Shown here piece by piece: positions 10,289 through 19,525 of a stretch of 64,000 nt of DNA. Source of the stretch: Coprinellus micaceus (Eukaryota > Basidiomycota > Agaricomycetes > Agaricales > Psathyrellaceae); the NCBI GenBank assembly GCA_951394405.1, contig OX596341.1, forward strand, positions 2,046,001-2,110,000. Direction: 5' to 3'. Positions within the stretch are counted from its first letter, which is position 1; each line of letters opens with the position of its first letter. The notes under the pieces were generated by a model that was not told the origin of the DNA, ran no database searches, and saw only the letters and a program-made list of their open reading frames with translations. The translations under genes and the position numbers were made by a program.

Positions 10289-10366
10289 GTTTCAATTGAG
10301 AGGGAGGCAGGGTGAGCAAGTTGACAGTGGTGGGCGCTTAAGCCTTGTTGGACAGTATAGCCGTCG

Positions 10367-10399
10367 CTGAGTGGGTACCAGCTGCTGGAGCCCACTCAG
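10367..10399. repeat. Covarying hairpin, copy C
   Basis: Arms CTGAGTGGG (10367-10375) and CCCACTCAG (10391-10399) enclose TACCAGCTGCTGGAG. Confidence 0.9.
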
Positions 10400-10429
10400 T
10401 AAACATATCATCGGACAACTTAAACCACC

Positions 10430-10462
10430 TTGAGAGAGTACCAGCTGCTGGAGCTCTCTCAA
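10430..10462. repeat. Covarying hairpin, copy D
   Basis: Arms TTGAGAGAG (10430-10438) and CTCTCTCAA (10454-10462) enclose TACCAGCTGCTGGAG. Pairing extends imperfectly outward (CCACCTT against AAGGGTGG, with bulges). Confidence 0.9.
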
Positions 10463-12799
10463 AGGGTGGACCGCCTTTTGGGAGTTGGAAAGAGAGAAGC
10501 GCTGGCGGCGATAGGGGCCATCGGACCTGGCTCGGCGTTTGCCGAGAACGCGTTTGGCTGTTCCATCAACGCCGTGCCGCTCCTTCCCTGTCCACCACCA
10601 CATCTACGCTATCGATCCATCCTTACACCCTCAACAACTTGTCGACGCCCCTCCCGGGTTCACCCGATACCCGCCTCCCTCGACTCTGCACGCCCCCCGA
10701 AATTCGTCGGTGAATGGTTTCTGCAGCGCCAAGTCCAGCGCTCGCCTGATGCGCCGTAAACTGCCACACCTGCCGTTACAGAGGGAAACGAAAGGCGGAG
10801 GACGTGAGAGTGGGGCGGGATGAGCAATGGAAGGCATGGGAAGGGTGCACAGTGGGCCGGGAACGAGGTGAGTACATACCCAGCGCGATGTTGAAAGGTA
10901 TATCTCACCTTTCTTCACCTCCTTCCCAAGGCACTCCAACTACCCCCTTGCTACGCTCTCACACACCCAGGGAGCCCAAGCCAACGACTAACCGACCCCG
11001 CCCCCGCCTTCGCTCCCGAACGGCGACCTTTCGAATCGCCAAGTCCATCAAGGAGGCTCCTCCACCAGGATGGACAAGTTTCATCCCACCATCCCCCCAC
11101 CCCAAACGCGTTCCAGTACCAACGACTTACGAACCGAACCCCGTCGTCAACCCTCGGCTCGATGAACACCTCAACCCAAACGCACCGCTCGAGTCGAGCC
11201 AACGGACTGACTGACCCCATACGACCCGGGCTCCCACACGAAAATGACCCAAACGCGCCACTCGAGTCGAGCCAACGACCGACCGACCCCACCCCCGCCT
11301 TCGCTCCCGAACGGCAACCTCGGTCTTCCCTCCCACATGCCCCTTCGCCTCCCAACTACCCCACTCGAACAAAAACCAGCGTCAACGGGCAGAATCGCGC
11401 GCAGCAGAATCGCGCGCCAATCGCGCGCACACCTTCGACTCAACAAAAAAATGACGAATTCAAGACTTACCTCGAACCCAGGGAGATCGGGGAAGGAGAT
11501 TGTTGTACCCATGCCTCGATTCCCAAAAATCGAGAGGTTGTCGCCGGACGGAATACGAACTCAAGAGGCGCCCGGGTGATGCGTAGAAGGATGACGAGGG
11601 GGTGACGACGAAGGAGAGGGGAGGGACGTGACAAGGGGGAGAGGGAGATGTAGGGAGCGAGCGAAGCTAGACAAACATGGTAAGTACAATTCGTACAGTC
11701 TGTGTGTGAATTGGGATTCGGCTTACCTTCGATCTGTAGGTCTCCCCCTTGCGTGATGGGGCGGAGTGGTTAGGAAAAGGGGAGGAGTCAAGGGAGGGAA
11801 GTGAGAGGCGGAGGATGGGAAGAGGTTGCGGGCTAGAGGAAGAATAAGGTACGCCAAGTCACCCTCGTTTGTTGCTATCGTAGGCTTATTGAAATCACTC
11901 ACCTCATTTAGGTCGTTACATCTAATCTTCATTCCCCAACGTGAGGCGACGACGACAGATCGGCCAAGCGGTGACTGTGGACAATACCCAACACCTAACC
12001 CCCGAGCCCTAGCATTCGCCGTCTGGGGTTCCCTCTCCCCCTCGACCTTGGCCTCTCGAGCGCCGCCGTAGGCTTGAGCCCGACAGTCGGCCCTCCTCAC
12101 CTTCACGCCGACCCGATCTGCACATCCGTCGACACGGTCACCGAGCTTTCAATAGACCGGCCCTCGCCTCGAATCGAAGACTCCATTAGTAGTGGGGATA
12201 TCAACAGTCTAGCAACAGCTATACGAAATACACGAGTCAGTCCAACGTCGGTTAGACGGGTTTGAACCGACCCGGGGAGGATCGTGTTCCCTCTAGGGAA
12301 GCACGGGGTTCTTGCGACGCCTCCCTCGTCGTCTTCATCGAATGGCACTCACCACCGCCGAGTCATCCTCGACCCCCGCCTCTCCCATCTGCTCAGCGCC
12401 CGATGCCCGCCCGCAACATGTGCAAGTACGTTGGAAACGGCGCATCAACCCACTTCGACTTCGATCCGCCCAAGCCCAGAGCCCACGGACCCACCTGTTG
12501 ATTACTTCTGTCGTCGCGAACGACATCTCGTCAAAGTGAGGGGCGGAGGATAAGCTAGGGACGAGTTTCGAGCCAAAGAAGGGTGGACGAAGGTCGGAGC
12601 GCGTTAGTGCAGTTCAGTGCGATGAGCACGAGGTACATTAGTTTTAGTCGCTTGGTCGCGGAGGCCATGCTACAGACATCTCGACGATTCTCGAGACAAT
12701 GTTTAGTATATCTATTTTACGCTTGATTCGAGCGCTAGCTCAGAAGTGTGACGTGTGACGTGCGCCTGCTCTTGCCTCTTACTCTGATCATCGGATCGT
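10463..12799. other. Intergenic region with imperfect GC-rich repeats
   Basis: No gene model holds up here. A unit resembling ACCGACCCCxCCCCCGCCTTCGCTCCCGAACGGC occurs near 10996-11028 and 11281-11316. CCAAACGC..C.CTCGAGTCGAGCCAACG occurs near 11177-11205 and 11249-11277. GCAGAATCGCGCG-like words recur at about 11391-11425. Short ORFs on both strands have skewed Pro/Ser/Arg composition typical of GC-rich noncoding sequence. Confidence 0.5.
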
Positions 12800-12828
12800 C
12801 AAAGGGCTCCAGCAGCTGGTACCCTTTG
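12800..12828. repeat. Covarying hairpin, copy E (opposite orientation)
   Basis: Arms CAAAGGG and CCCTTTG enclose CTCCAGCAGCTGGTA, the exact reverse complement of the core of copies B-D. It lies about 245-270 bp upstream of the ATG at 13071. Confidence 0.9.
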
Positions 12829-12885
12829 TTTGTTCCTTGCCTTCTACCCGTCTTCGATCCGCTCTTGCCCAACACTGTTGTTTTG

Positions 12886-12908
12886 AGGGCTCCAGTAGCT
12901 GGTACCCT
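12886..12908. repeat. Covarying hairpin, copy F (opposite orientation, decayed)
   Basis: Short arms AGGG and CCCT enclose CTCCAGTAGCTGGTA, one base different from copy E. Arm pairing ends after 4 bp, so this copy appears decayed. Confidence 0.7.
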
Positions 12909-13062
12909 TGAACTTCAGCTAAATCCTTGTGCTCCCCTACCCGTATCAGCTCCAATACCAACGCGCCACACGCTAACTTGCTGAACTTAACCTGCCCATT
13001 GTAGTGTGGTACGTCTTGAAATATCTGGCCTGGTCATAAAAAAGTCTTAACTTGAACGTGGC

Positions 13063-13069
13063 TATATAA
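13063..13069 (+). promoter_or_regulatory. TATA box abutting the 971-codon ORF
   Basis: TATATAA ends one base before the ATG at 13071. A TATA box normally sits about 30 bp or more upstream of the transcript start, so either it is fortuitous or translation begins at a later ATG such as 13194. Confidence 0.5.
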
Positions 13070-13070
13070 G

Positions 13071-15986
13071 ATGTCGATTTACCTCGATCGAGCTATCCGG
13101 CAGCGCACCATCGAGCCCGAGTATCCTCTCCCAGAACTTCCTCGAGTTGGCAAGGGCTTCCTCTATCACCTGAAGGATGGCGACACTACCAAGATGTTCT
13201 ACTCCCCAATGACGAAACGCCCGTTCTTACGCCTCCCCCCAGCCCTGTCAAATGCTGGGGCTAGCACCCTGGATGGTCGCAACTACGACATCCAGCACTT
13301 CCTCGAGCCCCAATGGTACATGGATAGTCAGGCCTTCTTTGGGTTTATTCCCCTAAATCCATGCCTTGGGACGCTCCCTGTCAATCCACTGCACCGCATA
13401 CCAAGGGTGTTCTATGACCAACTGCGGCCAGTCCCAGAGAAGCAGGTGTGGGATCAATGGAGGGAATACCAGAATGACATCCACACTGCATGCCACCTTC
13501 TTCTCTGGGCAACTGGGAAAGGAGGTGTGGCTCCTCTTACACCATGTGCTCGTGTCGACCAGAACCCAGCACGGCGAAGCAAAGGCCAACTCCAAGACCA
13601 GATCCTCCAAGCATCCCGCTGGTTCGAGGTATGGTATGGCATTCTCTCACATGCCATAGCTGTGTATGAAGCCGTGGAGCAAGCAGGAGGGCGGAAAAAG
13701 GGAGATCGGGATGTGCCGGGCTGGCTTGAGATCTTGCTGGCACCCAGGAAGGAGTATGAGGAGAAGGTTGCTGAAATGCGGAGGAGAAACAAGATGCGCG
13801 AAGTGTGGCAGCACGAAGCGATCGAACGGACTGGACATCCAGACCCAACATATGCTCCCGAAGACTTTAACACAATTCCCAGAGATAGGGTTGTTGGTGA
13901 AGCCTTTGTATCCAGCCTTCTCAATAGCTGCATAGGGTGCTTTGATGGCAGGGTTGAACGTGTTGGGGTATTTGTGCATCTTCCTGAAAGCGCTGCAGAT
14001 GCTCAGTGGTCGGTCTCTATCGACTGGTTGTGTGCATTCAACATTCCCGTCTTCTACCCCTGGGGCAAGCGGGAGGAGGACCTGGTGGTCAAATACCCCT
14101 GGTGGAAGCGGTATCAACCTCCACCTGGTGCGGAGCACATATCATCCCCCTACGACCTACCGCCAGCTATTCATGGAGCCTCTGACACGTTCCCACCATA
14201 TACCCCCGACATTTGCGAAATAGCCCCCCCTTCTGTGTCCCCTGGTAACGCTCTGCAGAAGAGGCCCTATCGAGTGCGGGAGGATCCACCTCCAGAAGAG
14301 AGGACGTGGGAAGCCGCCTTTCAAGAAATGGAAGTAGGAGCTGAGCAAGAACTGGCGCTGTTGACCCCGAGCGAGCAGAGAAAAAGGCGTGCTTGGCAAA
14401 TCAACCCCCCTCGCGACCGTAGAAAGGTGGTTTACTTTATCTGGGAGTGGTTAAAGGGTGAGAAGAGGTGTGCAAAGAGGAAGGCAATGGAGGATGACTT
14501 TGACAACATTGATATCAACCGCTATGGGCAGGCTCAGCGTCGATTCTTTCCTGCGCGTGGCCAATGGCACCTGTGTGAATACATGGGACCACCAGATCTG
14601 GGATATCTTCGTCACCTTGCGGAATTCGATGTACACGATAGCGAAGCGGACTATGATTGCAAGTTCGATGAGGCACTAAAGGCATGGAGGATCTACTTCC
14701 ACCTGGAAGAAGCCCCCATTAGCAACCCCACAAATCATCCCGAACCCACATCAGCCCCCGCAGACCAGGTCACGCCCGAAGAGAACGTAGAGGAGGGAGA
14801 GCTAGATGAGATGGAGGAGCTGGGGGTGGTTGTAGTGTGGATGAACGAGGCCCTTGGATTTACCCTTCCGCCGGGACTCAACCAAGAGGCCATAGCTCAA
14901 GCCCCTGTTGCAACAAAAGGGATCGCCAAATACATCTATCTGCTGCGTACATCCATCCGAATCGAAGACCGCTACTGGAACACTGAAGAGGGACAAGCCG
15001 CAGCCAAATTCATTGCTGGGAGGTTTAAAGACAATGGAGCAGTTCCCGATGATCTCTGTGATCTCTCCTATAGATGTCCTGTGCCGATCCGTGCCCTCCC
15101 CCGCTTCAGGACCATTCATAGGGAAAGACATGGAGTCCGTGTTCAGAACGCAAGATGGGATAATGTTCAGGGTTACTCCCTTGAGCTTACGGTTGAGGTC
15201 AAGTCATGCTACTGGCTGGAGATGGAGTCCTATGCAGATTGGTATGCAGGCTCAACATCTGCAGCCTCCATACTGCTTATGACGAGGCTTCCGGTTCCAT
15301 CCATTCCATATGAAATTGCCCTTGGAATGGCCCTGCGAGGTGCTTGCTTCCAGACATGGCATAGAGTCCACAGTCTAGATGAAGCTGGCATTACGCCATC
15401 GCAAGCTCCGCATCTCCTCCTCTACCGCTCGTCCGATGGCTTTCCCTTTACAAAGCAAGACTTCGAACAATACCAAGTCCATCTCCGGAATATCTTGGAT
15501 AGTGACTCAGTGGAACGGGGAGCTATTCGGCGAGGTGGAATCACATGGAGGATCGCAATGGATGCAGGGGTTGAGCCTCGGAGCACGTTGAGAACGCAGC
15601 CAAGCATTCGAGCACGCTTGGGACAGTGTGCAGTTCGCTATGTCCGTGGGGGTGACTTCTTTATCGATGATGCACTCAACACTGACGAGGAAGCCGCCAT
15701 CACTGGGACGTACTTTTCGCTGCGCAAGGAGCAACAACTTCAGCGCCTCTCCTGGTGGCCTGATCCAGAACTTTGGGACATGCATTTCGGCACACTTGGC
15801 TGGAGCGAGGCGGCAGAGGCGATGTACAGGAAGCATAAGGAGAGGATCCTACAGGAGTATAAACCTTGGTCGCGCGAGCAGTGGAGAAAAGAGCTCCACA
15901 TAAAGGGCAAACGAGCGTTTAAATTCTGGAATGCCGTGGAGGATGCCGCAGATGAGGCTTGCAGGACAGAGGGTGGCATGTGGTAG
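13071..15986 (+). CDS. Intronless 971-codon protein of unknown function
   Basis: A single open frame with good codon character and no intron, in a region where other genes have one per 100-200 bp. I recognise no catalytic domain. Visible features: many Trp-rich patches, a PWWKRY-type motif, a charged helical stretch near residues 220-245, a Pro-rich linker (about 370-410), an acidic Glu/Pro linker near 545-590 that splits the protein in two, and a C-terminal SWWP...W...GW segment (about 885-910). Length and linkers suggest a two-domain lineage-specific fungal protein. Lack of introns raises a mobile or retrocopy origin. Start may be 13071 or, given the TATA box, Met42 at 13194. Divergent from the dioxygenase-like gene across the hairpin field. 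Confidence 0.75.
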   Translation: MSIYLDRAIRQRTIEPEYPLPELPRVGKGFLYHLKDGDTTKMFYSPMTKRPFLRLPPALSNAGASTLDGRNYDIQHFLEPQWYMDSQAFFGFIPLNPCLGTLPVNPLHRIPRVFYDQLRPVPEKQVWDQWREYQNDIHTACHLLLWATGKGGVAPLTPCARVDQNPARRSKGQLQDQILQASRWFEVWYGILSHAIAVYEAVEQAGGRKKGDRDVPGWLEILLAPRKEYEEKVAEMRRRNKMREVWQHEAIERTGHPDPTYAPEDFNTIPRDRVVGEAFVSSLLNSCIGCFDGRVERVGVFVHLPESAADAQWSVSIDWLCAFNIPVFYPWGKREEDLVVKYPWWKRYQPPPGAEHISSPYDLPPAIHGASDTFPPYTPDICEIAPPSVSPGNALQKRPYRVREDPPPEERTWEAAFQEMEVGAEQELALLTPSEQRKRRAWQINPPRDRRKVVYFIWEWLKGEKRCAKRKAMEDDFDNIDINRYGQAQRRFFPARGQWHLCEYMGPPDLGYLRHLAEFDVHDSEADYDCKFDEALKAWRIYFHLEEAPISNPTNHPEPTSAPADQVTPEENVEEGELDEMEELGVVVVWMNEALGFTLPPGLNQEAIAQAPVATKGIAKYIYLLRTSIRIEDRYWNTEEGQAAAKFIAGRFKDNGAVPDDLCDLSYRCPVPIRALPRFRTIHRERHGVRVQNARWDNVQGYSLELTVEVKSCYWLEMESYADWYAGSTSAASILLMTRLPVPSIPYEIALGMALRGACFQTWHRVHSLDEAGITPSQAPHLLLYRSSDGFPFTKQDFEQYQVHLRNILDSDSVERGAIRRGGITWRIAMDAGVEPRSTLRTQPSIRARLGQCAVRYVRGGDFFIDDALNTDEEAAITGTYFSLRKEQQLQRLSWWPDPELWDMHFGTLGWSEAAEAMYRKHKERILQEYKPWSREQWRKELHIKGKRAFKFWNAVEDAADEACRTEGGMW

Positions 15987-16526
15987 AATACAGACTATGT
16001 ACAAATAACCACAGTAAATTAGACTCGTTTTTATTGTCAAAACGTCAATATTTGCAGCACTGACAGAGCCAGAAGCCTTGGGTTTGGAGTGGAACATCCA
16101 AGTCGCGAACTTTTGAGGTCGCGTCGGACAGCCCCTATATGACCTTCCAAATATAGAAGGACAGGATGATGGGCACCTGTGGCGAGCGGGCATCTGGCGA
16201 CTGATGATGAGGGGCATCTCTACTATCAAGGCGCAACCACAAGTAAGTTCGGGGCATGTCCACTTAGCACTGGGCATCAGTTTGAACGCTTTTTTATTAA
16301 ATGTGCAGTTGGGCCTTCATATCTGACTACGGCGACCACCTTCAACAGGTGCCCGCCCATACACACGCGCAGCCAACCTGCGTCAACCTACTCCCTCAGG
16401 CGTTTCTCCTCGCTTCACAAGGTACGATACGATAACTAACTTCACAGAAACCCAGATCCTGGACTAACCCTCCAAGTCAACACAAGGCCCCGGCGTTCCT
16501 GAGGCTTCCACTCAACCCGCATATTG
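15987..16526. other. Intergenic, no supported feature
   Basis: The 3' flank of the 971-codon ORF. A minus-strand ORF here overlaps the coding gene's end and looks like a shadow. Nothing else is supported. Confidence 0.5.
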
Positions 16527-17008
16527 ATGCCCCGGATGCAGACCAGACCCACTGCGCAGGATGCGACTGGGACCGTCACAGTCGAGGTATGTCCTTCCAC
16601 GATTCTGGGCGATTCTCGCCGCAAAACGACTTCCTCCTTGTATCTCTCGAATCTAACCATTTCCTCATACTTCTCAGGAGAATACCGCGTCTTTTATACG
16701 ATTCAGAGAACCTGAAGAACGAAATGGCATAGACTACGGCGCCCCGCGTGGGGTCGATTGTGCAGAAAGTGTTCCGATATCGACGATTGGGTGAGAGCAG
16801 AGATATCGGAAAGCATGTGCTTCTGCACAGGCGCCATCTGCACCATCAATACCTGATGGAGAGAAGAGGATATGCGAGGACTGCTTCCGACCCCTTACAT
16901 TTTGCGACCACTTCCTCCTCTCCCCCGGACACCACCGCCCACGACCGCCAGGGCCTCTCTCTCCTCGTCTCCATCCACACAACGGCCACCGCGATCCGCA
17001 AGTTCTGA
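16527..17008 (+). CDS. Tentative small spliced gene, unknown function
   Basis: Possible exons are 16527-16586, 16678-16790 and 16831-17008, with introns GTATGT...CTCAG (91 nt) and GTGAGAG...CACAG (40 nt). The first join is convincing (VTVE then ENTASFIRFREPEERN). The second is weak: the short intron overlaps an imperfect inverted repeat, and an alternative frame contains ICEDCFRPLTFCDHF, a possible Cys zinc site, running to a stop near 17090. I do not recognise the family. Confidence 0.3.
16760..16828. repeat. Imperfect inverted repeat
   Basis: GTGCAGAA...TTCCGATATC (16760-16781) is mirrored by GATATCGGAA...TTCTGCAC (16802-16828) with unequal inner spacers. Confidence 0.7.
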
Positions 17009-17137
17009 CGAAGAACCTGACGCGTGCCTTCTGGTCCTTTTCACGAAGAAATTTGGTATTGGAGCTTTTCAGAAGGTCGTCAGACCAGTTGTAAACCAGC
17101 CTTGGGTCCTTTTTGAACGGAGAAACTCCTTTTCACG

Positions 17138-19525
17138 ATGTCGTTGGACAAGAAAGACGATGTGTACGACGAGACGACTACGGTCGATACGACCGATGAG
17201 GACGACAAGGAGCTCGTCGCCCTGGGGTATAAGCCCTCATTCAAGCGAGAGTTTACCAACCTTGCTACGGTGCGTTTTCCTTGTCGTCAGAATAGGGCGT
17301 TGGCTAACTCTCACTCTCGGATACAGATCTCGTTCGCGTTCAGTATCATGGTACGTCCGATTCACAAGTCTACCGATCCCCGTTCTGACACTCGCGCAGG
17401 GTTTGTGCTCGAGTATATCGACTACCTTCAACACCCCTCTCAGTCTAGGAGGTCCTGCTAGTGTACGTCTGCCCCGAGGATGGGCAAGCGGGCATTTACT
17501 GAGCCCTCCCCGTAGGTCGTATGGTGCTGGATCCTGGGAGCGACTATGTGCTTTACTCTTGGTGCCAGTATCGCGGAAATTGTTAGCGCTTTCCCAACGT
17601 GTGGTGGTTTGTACGTTATACGTCCTTATCTTCTTTTCATGCGACTGATACCAATCTCTCTATCTGTCCAGGTATACCGCCTCCGCCCAGCTCGTCCCCA
17701 AGAAATGGAGTGCTCAAGTAGGTTGAGCGTTAGGGAAAACTACCATTATTCACCACTGACTTTCATCTTGGTTAGGTTGGATGGCTCGTCGGATGGTTGA
17801 ACACGCTCGGCCAGGTCGCTGGTATCTCCTCCACCGAGTTCGGTCTGGCGAACATGATCCTTGCTGCCGCTAATATCGGAACTGTGAGTTCAACTGTCTT
17901 GGCTGGAGTTGGCGCCGTACTCACACCGCTCTAATAGGATGGGAGGTTCCAAATCACCGCGGTATGGGGCCCTCTATTTCGGACGCCGAAGGGTTACTGA
18001 CTTCCTTCAAGGGCAAGACCGTCGGTCTGTTTGCTGGGTTGATGATCGTCCACGGCTTGCTGGTCAGTCCCAACACCACTGGGTAACACCTTTCGATCAC
18101 TTACAAGCTTGACGTCCACAGAACTCCGTCCCCACGAAATGGTTGGCCAGGGCGACTACTTACTTCGTGTTCGTCAACCTCGGAACCACTGCCAGTAAGT
18201 TCAGTCACTGAAGGTCTACCTGGTTCTGCTCACCCGTAGCTCTGTGTAGTCATCATTATTACCCTTTTGGCGAAGACCCCGCGTAGTGAAATGCACCCTG
18301 CGAGCTACGTTTTCGGTTCAGCTGGTCTAATTAACAATACTGGTGGCTGGAACGATGGTCTTGCTTTCCTATTTGGCCTTCTTTCGGTCCAGTGGACTGT
18401 GAGTGTACTCCCCCCAACTGTCCCTTTGATCTTCTAGCGACTGACTGGTTCATGTGCAGATGACCGACTACGATGCAACCGCACATATCACGTCAGTGTG
18501 GTATAGCCTCTTCTCAGGCGCCATAACTGACGTCTCTCTAGTGAAGAAGTTAGAAGGGCCGCCTATGCCGCCCCTTCCGCGATCTTCATCGCCGTTATAG
18601 GAACTGGCCTCATCGGTTGGCTTCTCAACATCGTTGTTGTTCTGTGCTCTGGTCCTCTGTAAGGCCTCGGACCCTACCCAGTTCTGCCGAATGCTGACTT
18701 TCAATGTAGCACTCCTCTCCTTGAGGGCGGATCAGGCTCCGCGGTTTTGGACATCCTACACCTACGACTTGGCAAAGCTGGTGCTCTTGTCATTTGGGCA
18801 TTCGTTTGCTTGACCGCTTTCTTCGTCGTGCAAACTGCCCTCCAGGCCGCCTCCCGAACTGTTTACGCTTTCAGTCGCGATCATGGTTCGTCCCTTCGTC
18901 CATCGACGATTTCTGACAGTGACTAATTACCGGAGCGTTCCCATAGCCCTGCCCGACCGTGGCTACTTTGGAAAGACCAGCAAGAGGACCCACACACCCT
19001 TGCGTGCAGTCTGGCTCACCACCATCGTCTCTATCCTCCCTGGTCTTCTTGACCTGGCTTCCCCCATCGCGGCCAACGCTGTCTTCTCCCTCACCGCCAT
19101 GGCCCTCGACCTCTCTTACATCGTTCCCATCTTCTGCCGCAGGTACTTCGCCAACCACCCCGAAGTCATGTTCAAGCCCGGTCCATTCTTCATGGGGAAT
19201 GGGTTCGTGGGTTGGTTCGCCAACATTGTGTGCATTCTGTGGACGATTTTCATTTGCATCATTTTCTCCATCCCGACGGTTTTGCCAGTCACTGGGGAAA
19301 CCATGAACTATGCCTCGGTGAGTCTTTCCGCACACACTTGGAGTCGTAAGCTGAGGTGTATGTCTGCAGGTCATCACGGCTGGCGTTATCTTCCTCGCCT
19401 ACATTTGGTACTTCTCGTCTGCCCGCCACCACTATATCGGTCCGCAGTCCAACCTGAACGACAAGAGCGTAGAAGCCATTCAGCAGGACACGGCGACCCT
19501 CAAGTCTGGCGGAGACAAGTCATGA
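17138..19525 (+). CDS. Amino-acid/GABA permease (APC superfamily)
   Basis: Fifteen exons: 17138-17269, 17327-17350, 17400-17462, 17516-17610, 17672-17717, 17776-17883, 17938-17961, 18012-18062, 18122-18194, 18250-18398, 18460-18491, 18542-18658, 18710-18885, 18947-19317, 19370-19525. All introns are GT-AG, about 50-70 nt, and the phases close to give 538 residues, usual for the family. Family signatures seen: a soluble acidic N-terminus, FSIMGLCSSI, GASIAEIVSAFPTCGG, QWTMTDYDATAHITEEV, and ARTV-like Q-A-A-S-R-T-V-Y-A-F-S-R-D. Hydrophobic segments fit about 12 membrane spans. The closest characterised type is the fungal GABA/choline permease group (Uga4-like) in the plasma or vacuolar membrane. 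Substrate is inferred. Two 24-nt micro-exons encode parts of transmembrane segments. Confidence 0.95.

Noticed and set aside
12255..12290. B-box-like GGTTCAAACCC on the minus strand
   Set aside because: No matching acceptor stem or A box at tRNA distance.
15849..16277. 142-codon minus-strand ORF
   Set aside because: It overlaps the 3' end of the 971-codon gene in antisense and has no independent support.
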